Shown here in pieces: positions 33,947 through 42,647 of a stretch of DNA of 64,000 bases; the first letter of the stretch is position 1, and every line of letters starts with the position of its first letter. Origin of the DNA: PALSA-505 sp035308365 (GTDB lineage: Bacteria; Actinomycetota; Actinomycetes; Streptosporangiales; Streptosporangiaceae); the NCBI GenBank assembly GCA_035308365.1, contig DATGGU010000012.1, forward strand, positions 61,162 to 125,161, given 5' to 3'. Under the pieces are notes generated by a model. That model had not been told where the DNA came from. It made no database searches and saw only the letters and a program-made list of their open reading frames with translations. The position numbers were made by a program, and so were the translations under genes.

Positions 33947-35650
33947 TCAATCGCTGTGCTGGCCGAGTTCCGCGTGGTTCAGCCACCGGCCGAGGGCCCG
34001 CAGCGAGTAGGTGTGCGCGATGAGGTCGTCGCTGTAGTTCATCTGGTCGTAGTAGAGCCCGACCGCGGCCGGCCGCCATGTTCCCGCGCTGTCCTGCTGG
34101 GTGACCAGCCAGTCCACCGCCCGGACAACCTGGTCGTCCCACGGCGGCAGGCCGGCCCGCAGCAGCGCGTACAGAGCCCAGCCCGTTTCCTCGGCGGTGC
34201 CGCCATCCGGCCCCTCGGTGGCTGTCATCGGCCAGGAGCCATCCGGCCGCTGGGTGGCCCGCAGCCACTGCCGGGCACGGGTGGCCACCGGATCGGTCAG
34301 CCGGCCGAACTCCGCGTACGTCTCCAGCACCTTGGCGGTGCCATGGGTGCGGTCCCTGAACCACAGCGACGGGATGCCACCGTCGGCACCCTGCTCGGTC
34401 TCGAAGTACCTGAACGCCCGCTCGACCGGCGACCGCGGGCCGCCGCCGCCGGCGCCGAACCGGCGCAGCGCACTGATCACGTGAGCGGTGACACCGGCGC
34501 ACGGCCCGTCGTGGATCATGGATGAATTCCGCACCCACTCCGACCATGAGCCGTCCTTGTTCTGCCGGGACAGCAGCCAGCGCAGGCCAGCCTTGATCGC
34601 CGGGTGCTCCGCGGGGACGCCGAGCATGCCCAGGGTGGACATGACGACCGCGGTGTCCTCCGATTCGGGCCAGCCGGTCGGGTTGGCCCAGGACCAGCCG
34701 CCGGCGGGCAGCCTGAGCGCGTCGAAGGGCTCCGTCCATTGCGCCGAGAGCAGCCAGTCCCTGGTGGCCACCAGCCGCTCGTCAGCACTGACATCCGCAC
34801 GTTCGGCCAGGGCGGCCACGGCGTAGCCGGTCACCGCCAGTTCCAGGTCCCGGTCGATCGCCCACGATCCGTCCGGCCGCTGCGTCGCCAGCAGGTAGTC
34901 CAGGCAGCCGCGCTGGATGTCCGCGCCGATATCCGGGCCGGCCAGGCTGAGGCCCAGGTAGACCAGTGCGGCCATCAGCGGGCACTCTTCCATCCCGCCG
35001 TTGCTCCCCTGAACGGCGCGCAGCCAGGCCAGGCCCTTGGGCTCGGCCAGCCGGCGGGCGATCCTGGCCGGCCTGCTGAGCTTCATGACCCGCGACTGCC
35101 AGGCGCCCAGCCCGATGACCCCGGGCAGCGCGATCGACGCCCGGTTGCGGAACCTGGCCGGAAGCAGCATCACCTCGATGGGCTGGACCGGCTGATCATC
35201 GGCGTCACGCAGCCCGGCCATCGCCCAGACGATCGCCACAAGCTCCCGCCATGTCCTGATGTTCGGCAGGATCGCGGCCTCGCCGCCGCTGGCTTCGATG
35301 AACTTCGTGCCTTCGCCGATGCACCGCCTCGAACCGGCCGGATCAAGGGACTTCAGCGCGGCCAGCGCGAACGCCGTGACGCTCGGATCGCCGGGCGGAT
35401 CGCTGTCCGCCATGCCCCAGCCGCCATCGGACTGCTGGCTGGCCCGCAGCCAGCCGAGCCCGGCCTCGATCTTGTCCTGGTACGCGGCGCGATCCGCCTG
35501 GGCCAGGGCCAGCAGCCCGATCGCCGTCGGCATCGCGGAGGATGAGAGCCGGTCGGTCCAGCCACCATCCCCCCGCTGCTGGGCGTAGAGCAGGCCGGTG
35601 GCGGCGGCAACCGCTTCGGTTGCCCTCTTGTGCAGGTTGCGGCGTTCCAT
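33947..35650 (-). CDS. Squalene-hopene-cyclase-like protein (class II terpenoid cyclase repeats)
   Basis: 567 residues, ATG at 35650 with GGAGGAG upstream. Many QW-type repeats are seen (QQRGDGGWTD, QQSDGGWGMA, QRPDGSWAID, QNKDGSWSEW, QRPDGSWPMT, QQDSAGTWRP), which define the alpha/alpha-barrel of squalene-hopene cyclases and related class II terpene cyclases. Where the catalytic DxDDTA should be, the protein has ESEDTAVV, so two acids are Glu instead of Asp. The length is slightly below hopene cyclases (about 630). With UbiA and polyprenyl synthase genes nearby, a meroterpenoid or prenyl cyclisation is possible, but a cyclase activity is not certain because of the altered acid motif. Confidence 0.82.
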   Translation of the reverse strand: MERRNLHKRATEAVAAATGLLYAQQRGDGGWTDRLSSSAMPTAIGLLALAQADRAAYQDKIEAGLGWLRASQQSDGGWGMADSDPPGDPSVTAFALAALKSLDPAGSRRCIGEGTKFIEASGGEAAILPNIRTWRELVAIVWAMAGLRDADDQPVQPIEVMLLPARFRNRASIALPGVIGLGAWQSRVMKLSRPARIARRLAEPKGLAWLRAVQGSNGGMEECPLMAALVYLGLSLAGPDIGADIQRGCLDYLLATQRPDGSWAIDRDLELAVTGYAVAALAERADVSADERLVATRDWLLSAQWTEPFDALRLPAGGWSWANPTGWPESEDTAVVMSTLGMLGVPAEHPAIKAGLRWLLSRQNKDGSWSEWVRNSSMIHDGPCAGVTAHVISALRRFGAGGGGPRSPVERAFRYFETEQGADGGIPSLWFRDRTHGTAKVLETYAEFGRLTDPVATRARQWLRATQRPDGSWPMTATEGPDGGTAEETGWALYALLRAGLPPWDDQVVRAVDWLVTQQDSAGTWRPAAVGLYYDQMNYSDDLIAHTYSLRALGRWLNHAELGQHSD

Positions 35651-35677
35651 AGCCGGCTCCTCCGGAGTGCGTCGTCG

Positions 35678-36730
35678 TCAGTTCTGGACGACCTGGTTTC
35701 TGCGCTTCACCCGGCTCGGTTCGTAGCTCTGCCGCATCATCACGATGGACGCCACCAGCCAGGCCCCCGCGGACGGTATGAGCAGCACCACGGCGATCCA
35801 CACGTTGCTCACGGCGGCGACGAATCCGGAGGTCAGGACCAGCCGCTCCACCACGATGATCTCGTGTGAGCGCAACGAGGTCAGCCGGGGTATCGGCCGC
35901 GGTGCGTGAATCAGCATGAGACCCGAGACCAGGCTCATCGCCACGGAGGCGGCCAGGAAGGGGACGTATCCGGCGAGGTGGAAGCGCGCGCCGAGGGTGA
36001 GCGGATAGCCGGCCGCCAGGCCCAGCCAGCCGAGGTCGAACGTGAGCAGCAACCACAGGGCCGGGGTGTCGCCGTGACGCACCGGGAACGTGCGGTAGCC
36101 ACCGCTCCGGTCGCCGTCCCGGTCGCAGATGGCACCTATGACATTCGACCCGGAGTCGTGCAGCCAGAAGATCAGGGCGATCGGCAGCAGCCTGGGCTGC
36201 AGTGCGTGGCTGGTGGCCAGCGTGCCGTGGATAAAGGCCATGGCCGTCACCCCGCCGCGGACCAGATTGCCCCAAATGCCGTGCGCCTTAAAGTACTTGC
36301 TGTACGAGACGCCAAGCGTGAGGGCGGCAAGGACGACAAAGAAGTTCAATGGGTTCAGCAGAACCGCAATGACCATTCCGAGCAGCACGCAGACGACCAT
36401 GCCTGCGAATGCCTCCCAGGGCTTTACCCGGCCAGACGGCACCGGCCGCTGGGGCTTGGTTTTGGTATCCAGATCGCGGTCGAAATAGTCGCCACCATAC
36501 ATGGCGGCGACCCAGCCGAGACTGGGTGCCAGCCAGGTTCCGATCAATCGCAGGGCAGGCCTGTCGCCCGACGCGAGCAGCGCGCCGGACACGCTGACCA
36601 AGCCGGTGTAAGAGAACAGGTCGAGCCGCCATATCTCGACATGCGCCACCAATCGGTCCCGCAGCTTGAGCCGTGGTTGCCCGGCGGCGAAGCCCGCGTC
36701 AGCACGGCCATAGGGAGACCTCACAGTCAC
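35678..36730 (-). CDS. UbiA-family prenyltransferase
   Basis: 350 residues from GTG 36730 (GAGAGG nine bases upstream); the far longer frame upstream is a shadow of the senA gene. Two Asp-rich motifs are present: GGDYFDRDLDTKTKPQRPVPSG near residue 85 (first Asn of NDxxD is Gly) and CDRDGDRSGGYRTFP near 205. About nine transmembrane helices can be traced. UbiA enzymes transfer polyprenyl groups to acceptors at the membrane. The gene is 27 bases downstream of nothing else on this strand and shares its orientation with the cyclase-like gene that follows, so both may act on the same prenylated product. The polyprenyl diphosphate would come from the synthase at 39300-40331. Confidence 0.88.
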   Translation of the reverse strand: MTVRSPYGRADAGFAAGQPRLKLRDRLVAHVEIWRLDLFSYTGLVSVSGALLASGDRPALRLIGTWLAPSLGWVAAMYGGDYFDRDLDTKTKPQRPVPSGRVKPWEAFAGMVVCVLLGMVIAVLLNPLNFFVVLAALTLGVSYSKYFKAHGIWGNLVRGGVTAMAFIHGTLATSHALQPRLLPIALIFWLHDSGSNVIGAICDRDGDRSGGYRTFPVRHGDTPALWLLLTFDLGWLGLAAGYPLTLGARFHLAGYVPFLAASVAMSLVSGLMLIHAPRPIPRLTSLRSHEIIVVERLVLTSGFVAAVSNVWIAVVLLIPSAGAWLVASIVMMRQSYEPSRVKRRNQVVQN

Positions 36731-36940
36731 GACAGCGTTCCTCTCGGTTTGTCGGCATGCGTGTTCGCGGCCTGCGCGGACGAGGAGGAGGCAGAGCGCT
36801 CGGGTAGGGTCAGGTTTGCACGGAGTCTGGGAAAAGTGAAGTTGCACCCTGTTTATGTGCGGCAATGGCGACAACCGGTCTTTAGCCGCGGCCAAACGGG
36901 GAACTTCGCTTTTTATGGGATCGAGCGAAGGGGTGACGGC

Positions 36941-38236
36941 ATGCGAGCAATAACCCAGAGCGCGGAGCAGTTGGCCGGCTGGGTCATCGACGGCTGCCAG
37001 CGGACGCTGGATCTGGTGGCGGACCTGGACGACGAGCAGATGGTGGGCCCACTGCTGCCCACGGTAAATCCCCTGCTGTGGGAGATCGCCCACCTGGCCT
37101 GGTTCCAGGAGAAGTTCGTCCTCCGCCAGGCCTGCGGCCAGCCGCCGATCCTGAGCTTCGGGGACGCCCTGTACGACTCGGGGGCGATCCCGCACGACAC
37201 CAGGTGGCGGCTGGCGCTGCCGTCCCGCGAACAGACCGCCAGTTACATGCGCGAAGTGGCCGACCGGGTGGCGCAGGAGGTGCTGCGCCCGGACGCGACC
37301 GACGTGGTGCGGCACTTCGCCCGGTACACCGTGCACCACTACGACATGCATACCGAGGCGCTGACATACACCAGGCAGACCCTGGGATTCCCGCCTCCCG
37401 TGCTGCCCGGGTCCACCGGCACACCGCAGGCGGCAGCCCTTCCCCGGGCGGGCGGACTGCCCGGGGACGTCGAGTTGCCGGGGGGGCGGTTCCTGCTCGG
37501 AGCCCTGCTGAGCGACCCGTTCGTCTACGACAACGAGAAATGGGCCCACCAGGTCGAGATCGCCCCGTTCGCCATCGCCCGGGCGCCGGTCACACAGGCC
37601 GAGTTCGCCGCGTTCGCCGACGACGGCGGCTATGCCGACACCAGGTGGTGGTCCGATGGTGGCGCCTGGCTGGGGGCCACCGGGGCGAAGCACCCGGTGT
37701 ACTGGCGGCGCGACGGCGGCGGCTGGCAGCGCCGGCATTTCGACACCTGGGTGGACCTCGAGCCGCACCAGCCGGTGAGCCACGTGTGCTGGTGGGAGGC
37801 GGACGCGTACTGCCGCTGGGCGGGCCGCCGGCTGCCGACGGAGGCCGAGTGGGAGTACGCCGCAACCGGCGATCTCAAGCCGAGGCCCGTCTACCCCTGG
37901 GGTGATGCCGAGCCGGGCGCCGGGCACGCCGTGACCGACTGGCGCTGGTTCGGCCAGGCCGACGTCGCCGCCTGCGCCGAGGGGGACAGCCCGGCAGGCT
38001 GCCGGCAGATGATCGGCAACGTGTGGGAGTGGACGGCCAGCGACTTCACCGCCTACCCCAACTTCGAGCGGGACGCCTACTTCGAGAACTCCGAGCAGTT
38101 CTTCGGCCAGCGTAAGGTGCTGCGCGGGGGAGCCTGGGCGACCAGGGGCCGCCTGCTGCGGTCCACGTTGCGCAACTACTTCACCCACGAGCGCAGGGAT
38201 GTCGTGGCCGGCTTGCGCACCTGTGCGCCCCGCTGA
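36941..38236 (+). CDS. senA: EgtB-type sulfoxide/selenoxide synthase, probable selenoneine synthase SenA
   Basis: 431 residues from ATG 36941 (AAGGGG upstream). N-terminal DinB-like domain with iron ligands in EIAHLAWFQEKF (His near residue 50) and YTVHHYDMHTEAL (HxxxHxE near 134-140), and a C-terminal formylglycine-generating-enzyme-like domain (PVTQAEFAAFA, RRLPTEAEWEYAA, GNVWEWTAS, LRGGAW). This is the EgtB fold, which joins a thiol to trimethylhistidine using O2. The gene is followed nine bases later by a TIGR04348-type glycosyltransferase (SenB). That pair, plus SelD, is the known selenoneine pathway, in which SenA uses a selenosugar. Distinction from EgtB rests on this context; no egtD homologue is in the window. 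Confidence 0.8.
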   Translation: MRAITQSAEQLAGWVIDGCQRTLDLVADLDDEQMVGPLLPTVNPLLWEIAHLAWFQEKFVLRQACGQPPILSFGDALYDSGAIPHDTRWRLALPSREQTASYMREVADRVAQEVLRPDATDVVRHFARYTVHHYDMHTEALTYTRQTLGFPPPVLPGSTGTPQAAALPRAGGLPGDVELPGGRFLLGALLSDPFVYDNEKWAHQVEIAPFAIARAPVTQAEFAAFADDGGYADTRWWSDGGAWLGATGAKHPVYWRRDGGGWQRRHFDTWVDLEPHQPVSHVCWWEADAYCRWAGRRLPTEAEWEYAATGDLKPRPVYPWGDAEPGAGHAVTDWRWFGQADVAACAEGDSPAGCRQMIGNVWEWTASDFTAYPNFERDAYFENSEQFFGQRKVLRGGAWATRGRLLRSTLRNYFTHERRDVVAGLRTCAPR

Positions 38237-38245
38237 CGGCCGGAC

Positions 38246-39256
38246 ATGATTCTGCTCGTCAGCCCGGCCGCCGCCGACAGCACGACCGGCAACGGAGTCA
38301 CCGCGCGCCGCTGGGCGGGTTTTCTGCGCGAGCTGGGCCACCAGGTGGAGCTGAGCCGCGAATACCGCGGCGGCGGCTACGACGCACTGCTCGCGCTGCA
38401 CGCCCGCAAGAGCGCGGACGCCATCCGCGCCTTCCGGGCCAGCCATCCGGGTACCCCGGTGGTGCTCGCCCTGACCGGGACGGATCTCTATCCCGACCTC
38501 GCCACCGCCGGTGTGGATCCGGAGGTGCTGGCCATGGCCGACCGGCTGGTGCTGCTGCAGCCACGTGGCCTGGATCAGCTCGATCCGGCCACGCGGGAAA
38601 GGGCCCGGGTGATCGTGCAGTCGGTGCCCCCGATCGAGCGGAAACCGCCGCGGGCCGGCTGCTTCGAGGTGGCCTTCCTGGCTCATCTCCGGCCGGTTAA
38701 GGACCCGCTGCGGCCGGCCGAAGCGGTGCGCGAGCTGCCAGCCGGGTCCCGGATCCGGGTCACTCACCTCGGTGCAGCCCAGGACGCCGAACTCGGCGCC
38801 GCGGCGGCGGCCGAGTCGGCCGCGAACCCGCACTATGACTGGCTCGGCCCAAGGCCACGGAAGGAGGCACTGGACCTGCTGGCCCGCAGCCGCCTGCTCG
38901 TGCTGACCTCACGGCACGAAGGCGGCGCCAACGTCATCTCCGAGGCGCTGGCCGCCAGGCTGCCCATTGTCTGCTCGGCGATCCCGGGCTCGGTCGGGCT
39001 CCTTGGCGAGGACTATCCCGGCTACTTCCCGGTCGGCGACGGCGGCGCCCTCGCCCGTGCGCTGTATGACGCGGAGCAGGACACCGGCGGCTACTACGGC
39101 GCGTTGCGCGAGCACTGCGCCTCGCTGGCCGGCCTGGTCGACCCCGAACGTGAACGCCGTGCCTGGGCCGGCCTGCTGGCCGAGCTGGCCCTGCCGGCCA
39201 GCGGGTTCGCAGACTTATTCAAAACCAGCCCGGCAGCCTTGACGCCAGGTTCGTGA
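38246..39256 (+). CDS. senB: Selenosugar synthase-like glycosyltransferase SenB (TIGR04348 type)
   Basis: 336 residues, ATG at 38246, nine bases after the senA stop. Beginning MILLVSPAAADSTTGNGVTARRWAGFLRELGHQVEL, it matches the TIGR04348 glycosyltransferase group, GT-B fold, with the nucleotide-sugar binding region TSRHEGGANVISEALAARLPIVCS near residues 220-245. In the selenoneine pathway SenB forms a C-Se bond between a UDP-sugar and selenophosphate supplied by SelD. The C-terminal 14-15 residues are read from the 82-bp palindromic element, so the natural end may lie near 39214. No signal or membrane segment is seen. Confidence 0.8.
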   Translation: MILLVSPAAADSTTGNGVTARRWAGFLRELGHQVELSREYRGGGYDALLALHARKSADAIRAFRASHPGTPVVLALTGTDLYPDLATAGVDPEVLAMADRLVLLQPRGLDQLDPATRERARVIVQSVPPIERKPPRAGCFEVAFLAHLRPVKDPLRPAEAVRELPAGSRIRVTHLGAAQDAELGAAAAAESAANPHYDWLGPRPRKEALDLLARSRLLVLTSRHEGGANVISEALAARLPIVCSAIPGSVGLLGEDYPGYFPVGDGGALARALYDAEQDTGGYYGALREHCASLAGLVDPERERRAWAGLLAELALPASGFADLFKTSPAALTPGS

Positions 39257-39295
39257 GCCGCGGTAGCTGGCTGCTCACCAGCGGTTCTGAATAAG
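39214..39295. repeat. 82-bp palindromic element, copy 2
   Basis: Begins CTTATTCAAAACC and ends GGTTCTGAATAAG; an inner dyad GTGAGC...GCTCAC makes a nested hairpin. It lies between convergent genes (senB ending 39256, polyprenyl synthase ending 39300), the same arrangement and the same length as copy 1 at 14458-14539. Both copies are followed by CCTCTCA, which contains the minus-strand TGA. Confidence 0.85.
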
Positions 39296-39299
39296 CCTC

Positions 39300-40331
39300 T
39301 CAGTAGCTGCGGCCGACGGCCAGGTCGGTGAGGATGCTGAGCCGGTCGCGGCTCGGGCTGGGTGGCAGTTGGTCGAGGGCTGCCCGTGACTGCTTCGCGT
39401 ACTGCCGGGCCATCTCGGTGGCCGCGCAGATCGCGCCGGTGCGGTCCAGGATCTCGCGCACGACCGCCAGGACCGGCCCGGCATCGCCGGGACCGAACAG
39501 GGCGTCGCTGATGAGCTGCCGGTCCGCCGGGGTTGCGGTGGAGCAGGCCAGGATGATCGGCAAGGTCGGGCGCCCGTTCTTCACGTCGCTGGCCTGCGGC
39601 TTGCCCATGACCTCAGTGTCGCTGACATAGGGGAGCAGGTCGTCATACATCTGGAAGGCAAGGCCGAGGGACTCACCGAAGTCGCACAGCGCGTCCACCA
39701 GGTTGGGTGGCCCGCCGCCAAGCAGGGCGCCGCTCTTGCACGCGCCGCGGAACAGCGCCGCGGTCTTCAGGCTGATCATCAGCAGATAGGCATCCAGGTC
39801 CAGGCTGCGGTCGCGGTGCAACTCCGCTTCCATGCTCTGCCCCCGGCACAGATCCAGGCCGGCCTGGGCCACCGCCTCCAGCGCCGCGACCACCCGGGCG
39901 GCGGGCACCCCGCTGTGGTGGCACTCGGCCAGGCCGGCGAACAGGTCGAAGATCAGCGCATCGCCGGCGATGATCGCGTCGGCGATCCCGTATGCGCACT
40001 GCACGGAGGGCCGGCCGCGGCGCAGGTCGTCACCGTCGATGATGTCGTCGTGGATCAGGCTCGCGACGTGGCCACATTCGGCGCCGACGGCGGCCGGGAG
40101 AACCGCGGTGGCGCTGCCACCCACCGCGAGAGCGGCTTCGAGCAGCAGCGACGGCCGGAAGAGCTTGCCGGTCGGGACCAGCGCGTAGTGGCAGATCGAG
40201 GCCAGCAGCCCGGGCCGGCCGGTCCAGCGGGTTTCGAGCGCGCCCCCGACCAGCGAGGTCGTGGTTTCACCGGCGGCGATGCAGTCGTCGTGCTGCTGCC
40301 GAATCCCGGTCTCCAGCGTGCCATCCGTCAT
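39300..40331 (-). CDS. Polyprenyl diphosphate synthase
   Basis: 343 residues, ATG at 40331 with GGGAGTGAG upstream. The first Asp-rich motif is intact (HDDIIDGDD near residue 94). The second reads YDDLLPYVSD near 229, so the final Asp of DDxxD is replaced by Pro. Other family blocks are present: GKLFRPSLLL near 55 and GKPQASDVKNGRPTLP near 244. These enzymes condense isopentenyl diphosphate on an allylic starter; the chain length cannot be read with confidence. It would supply the UbiA-type enzyme and perhaps the cyclase-like protein. A 16-bp tandem repeat lies 80-111 bp upstream. Confidence 0.88.
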   Translation of the reverse strand: MTDGTLETGIRQQHDDCIAAGETTTSLVGGALETRWTGRPGLLASICHYALVPTGKLFRPSLLLEAALAVGGSATAVLPAAVGAECGHVASLIHDDIIDGDDLRRGRPSVQCAYGIADAIIAGDALIFDLFAGLAECHHSGVPAARVVAALEAVAQAGLDLCRGQSMEAELHRDRSLDLDAYLLMISLKTAALFRGACKSGALLGGGPPNLVDALCDFGESLGLAFQMYDDLLPYVSDTEVMGKPQASDVKNGRPTLPIILACSTATPADRQLISDALFGPGDAGPVLAVVREILDRTGAICAATEMARQYAKQSRAALDQLPPSPSRDRLSILTDLAVGRSY

Positions 40332-40410
40332 CGCTGCTCACTCCCGCCCATGGTGCTGCCTGGGCGCACGCATCCATTGCTGGCTGCAGGATTCATCGTC
40401 AAACTCCAAA

Positions 40411-40442
40411 GGTCTTTATGATCACCGGTCTTTATGATCACC
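40411..40442. promoter_or_regulatory. Tandem 16-bp direct repeat upstream of polyprenyl synthase
   Basis: GGTCTTTATGATCACC occurs twice without spacing (40411-40426 and 40427-40442); each contains the dyad TGATCA. It is 80 bp upstream of the synthase start and within 80 bp of the end of the ArsR-rhodanese gene. Candidate regulator binding sites, or a recent duplication. Confidence 0.6.
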
Positions 40443-40520
40443 GCAGAAATGACCCGATGGGCGCTTGACGCTAGCAGTTGAAACGCCGCGGAGAAAGAGC
40501 TTGACTGACAGTCGACAATC

Positions 40521-41177
40521 TTAGCTGACCGGCCTATTCTCAAGACTCCATTCCAGCATCCCGCCGTTCAGCCGCCTGGCCCGCCAGCCATTGGACCGCA
40601 GCAAGCGGACGGCCGCATAAGCGAGCACGCAGTACTCGCCCCGGCAGTATGCTACGACCTCGAGATCAGCGGGTAGTTCGGACAGCCGCTGGCATAGTTC
40701 GTCCAGCGGTATTCCGATTGCACCCTCGATGTGCGCGGCGGTGAACTCCGTCGCCGGCCGCACGTCGAGCAGGACCAGTTCGCCGTTCCTGAGCCCGTCG
40801 AGCAGGTCGTCCCGGCTGATCGCCTCGACCTCGTCTTCCCCGAGAAACTCTCTGGCCACCCGCTCGGTCTCGGCCAGGTACATCATCGCCACGTCGCGCA
40901 GCATGACATAAAGCCTGGCCACGTCGCCGGCGGCCAGCCGGTAGTAGATCCGGGCCCCGTCCCTGCGGCCGCGCACCAGCCCGCCGGCCCGCAGCGTCTG
41001 CAGGTGTGCCGAGGCCGTGGTGAGCTTGAGTGCGGTGGCCTGGGCCAGTGACTCCACGGTACGCTCGCCCTGCGCGAGCACGTCTATGATCTGCAGCCTT
41101 TTCGGGTTCGCCAGCGCCTTACCGACGCGAGCCAGCTGATCGAAAAGTGCATCCTTTGTGCGAGCGCGATCAGACAT
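40521..41177 (-). CDS. ArsR-type helix-turn-helix regulator fused to a rhodanese domain
   Basis: 218 residues, ATG at 41177. Residues about 10-90 are an ArsR winged helix (LANPKRLQIIDVL, then LALKL-like TALKLTTASAHLQTLRAGGLV, then GARIYYRL). Residues about 115-215 are a rhodanese domain with DVRPATEFTAAHIEGAIGIP and active-site loop YCRGEYCVLA (two cysteines). This two-domain layout is known in bacteria and is thought to sense sulfur or metal/metalloid species. It lies between the polyprenyl synthase and a divergent P450 and could regulate the sen/prenyl genes; no metal-site cysteine pair of the classical ArsR type is seen in the helix-turn-helix part. Confidence 0.88.
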   Translation of the reverse strand: MSDRARTKDALFDQLARVGKALANPKRLQIIDVLAQGERTVESLAQATALKLTTASAHLQTLRAGGLVRGRRDGARIYYRLAAGDVARLYVMLRDVAMMYLAETERVAREFLGEDEVEAISRDDLLDGLRNGELVLLDVRPATEFTAAHIEGAIGIPLDELCQRLSELPADLEVVAYCRGEYCVLAYAAVRLLRSNGWRARRLNGGMLEWSLENRPVS

Positions 41178-41283
41178 GTCAAGAGTCTCTCACGGCCGTT
41201 ATCTCATACCTATATGGCGGCGCCTAATACGGGGTTCAGCCCACTAGTACCTGTGCCGGTTCGCCGCTAGACTCCCGTCGATC

Positions 41284-41303
41284 GCCGGCCGCTTTGGGCC
41301 GGC
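41284..41303. terminator. GC-rich hairpin in divergent promoter region
   Basis: GCCGGCC-gctttg-GGCCGGC, perfect 7-bp stem with a 6-base loop, 44 bp before the P450 start. It could form in the P450 leader or act as a boundary; its role is not clear. Confidence 0.4.
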
Positions 41304-41346
41304 CCTCAGATAATGGGCCTTGACATTTCACTGAGTTCACGGACTG

Positions 41347-42528
41347 GTGATTACTGTGGATGCCGTAGCCTTTCCCCGGCCGATGACTCAAGACGGCCTG
41401 CCCGATCCCCTGCTGCTCGAGCTGGCCGCGGACAACCCCGTGCTGCCCGTCGCCGGGCCAGGCGGCAAGGCGTGGCTGATCACCGGCCACGAAGCCGTTC
41501 GCGAGGCGCTGTCCGAGCCCTCCCGGTTCACCAGCGTCATCGATCCGGCGGTGACCGACGCCAGGGCCCGCGCGGGTGTGTCGATGGTGGGGCTGGACCC
41601 ACCCGACCACACCCGGGTACGGAAGCTGGCCGCGAAGGCCTTCACCGCCCGGCGCATCCAGGGGCTCGTGCCGAGCGTGGAACGTGTGGTCACCACGTTG
41701 CTGGACGCGATGGCGGAGGCCGGCCCGCCGGCCGACCTGGTGACGTCGCTCGCGGTGCCCCTCCCGCTGCACATGATGTGCCAGATGCTCGATCTGCCGG
41801 CCGAGGACCAGCCCGGCTTCCTGCGCTGGTCCGACGTGTTCACCGGCATGAACACCGGCTACACGATGGAGGAAGTCGCCGACGCCAACGACAAGCTGCA
41901 CGCCTACATGCTCGATCTGGCGGCGCGGCGCAGGAAGCACCTGGGCGAAGACCTGTTGTCCGATCTTATCCGCGCCCGCGATGGCGAGGACGCCCTGACC
42001 GAGCAGGAACTGCTCAACACGATGGTCCTGTTGCTGGTGGCCGGGCACCAGACCACGGTGCGCGCCATCGCCAGGAGCGTGCTGGTCCTGCTCCACTCGG
42101 GTCAGTGGAAGCGGTTCGCCGCGGCCGAGGTCACCGCCGAGCAGGTGGTCGAGGAGGCGTTGCGGCACCAGACGCCGATCGACACCGGCCTGTTCCGCCG
42201 GGCTGCCGTGGACACCGAGATCGCCGGTGTCCAGATCAAGGCCGGCGAGCAGGTGTTCCTCAGCGTGCACCTGGCCAACTTCGACCGCAACGCCTGGCAC
42301 GAGCCGCACGTGTTCGACCCCGGCCGCGGTGACCAGCGGCACCTGGCATTCGGCCACGGTGTCCACTTCTGCCTCGGCGCGCCGCTGGCCAGACTGGAGC
42401 TCAGCACCGCCCTCAGCCTGCTGGCGGCCCGGTTCCCCGGCCTGCGGATGGACGTCCCGCTTGACGAGCTGACCTGGACGGTGGGTTCATGGCTCAACAG
42501 CCTGGTCGCTCTTCCCGTCACCTGGTGA
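41347..42528 (+). CDS. Cytochrome P450
   Basis: 393 residues from GTG 41347 (GTG 41356 is an alternative; neither has a clear ribosome binding site). Heme loop FGHGVHFCLGA and K-helix EEALRH are canonical. The I-helix motif reads AGHQTT, so the acid before the conserved Thr is Gln, a substitution seen in some biosynthetic P450s. The gene starts after a divergent promoter region shared with the ArsR-rhodanese gene and is followed by a strong hairpin at 42648. It may belong with the prenyl/terpenoid genes or with the following decarboxylase and glycosyltransferase genes; sequence alone does not decide. Confidence 0.92.
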   Translation: MITVDAVAFPRPMTQDGLPDPLLLELAADNPVLPVAGPGGKAWLITGHEAVREALSEPSRFTSVIDPAVTDARARAGVSMVGLDPPDHTRVRKLAAKAFTARRIQGLVPSVERVVTTLLDAMAEAGPPADLVTSLAVPLPLHMMCQMLDLPAEDQPGFLRWSDVFTGMNTGYTMEEVADANDKLHAYMLDLAARRRKHLGEDLLSDLIRARDGEDALTEQELLNTMVLLLVAGHQTTVRAIARSVLVLLHSGQWKRFAAAEVTAEQVVEEALRHQTPIDTGLFRRAAVDTEIAGVQIKAGEQVFLSVHLANFDRNAWHEPHVFDPGRGDQRHLAFGHGVHFCLGAPLARLELSTALSLLAARFPGLRMDVPLDELTWTVGSWLNSLVALPVTW

Positions 42529-42647
42529 CGCCTGCCCATCCGATGTGCGACACTCCGCAATGCGTATCTTGGCCAATCGCTCGCGATGCTATTCCAGAAA
42601 GGACGCCAGCCCTGCCCACCCCACCAGGCTGGCCGCTATCACCGCGC

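Noticed and set aside
36881..36900. Sixth copy of the palindrome upstream of senA (TGGCGACAACCGGTCT)
   Set aside because: Only the left half matches; the right half has lost the TNGCCA pattern, so I do not count it.
35906..36940. 776-residue plus-strand frame containing SenA at its C-terminus
   Set aside because: The first 345 residues are antisense to the UbiA gene; SenA starts at 36941 after AAGGGG.
36731..38833. 1,051-residue minus-strand frame extending the UbiA gene
   Set aside because: The N-terminal 700 residues are the antisense shadow of senA and senB; the GTG at 36730 with GAGAGG is the natural start.
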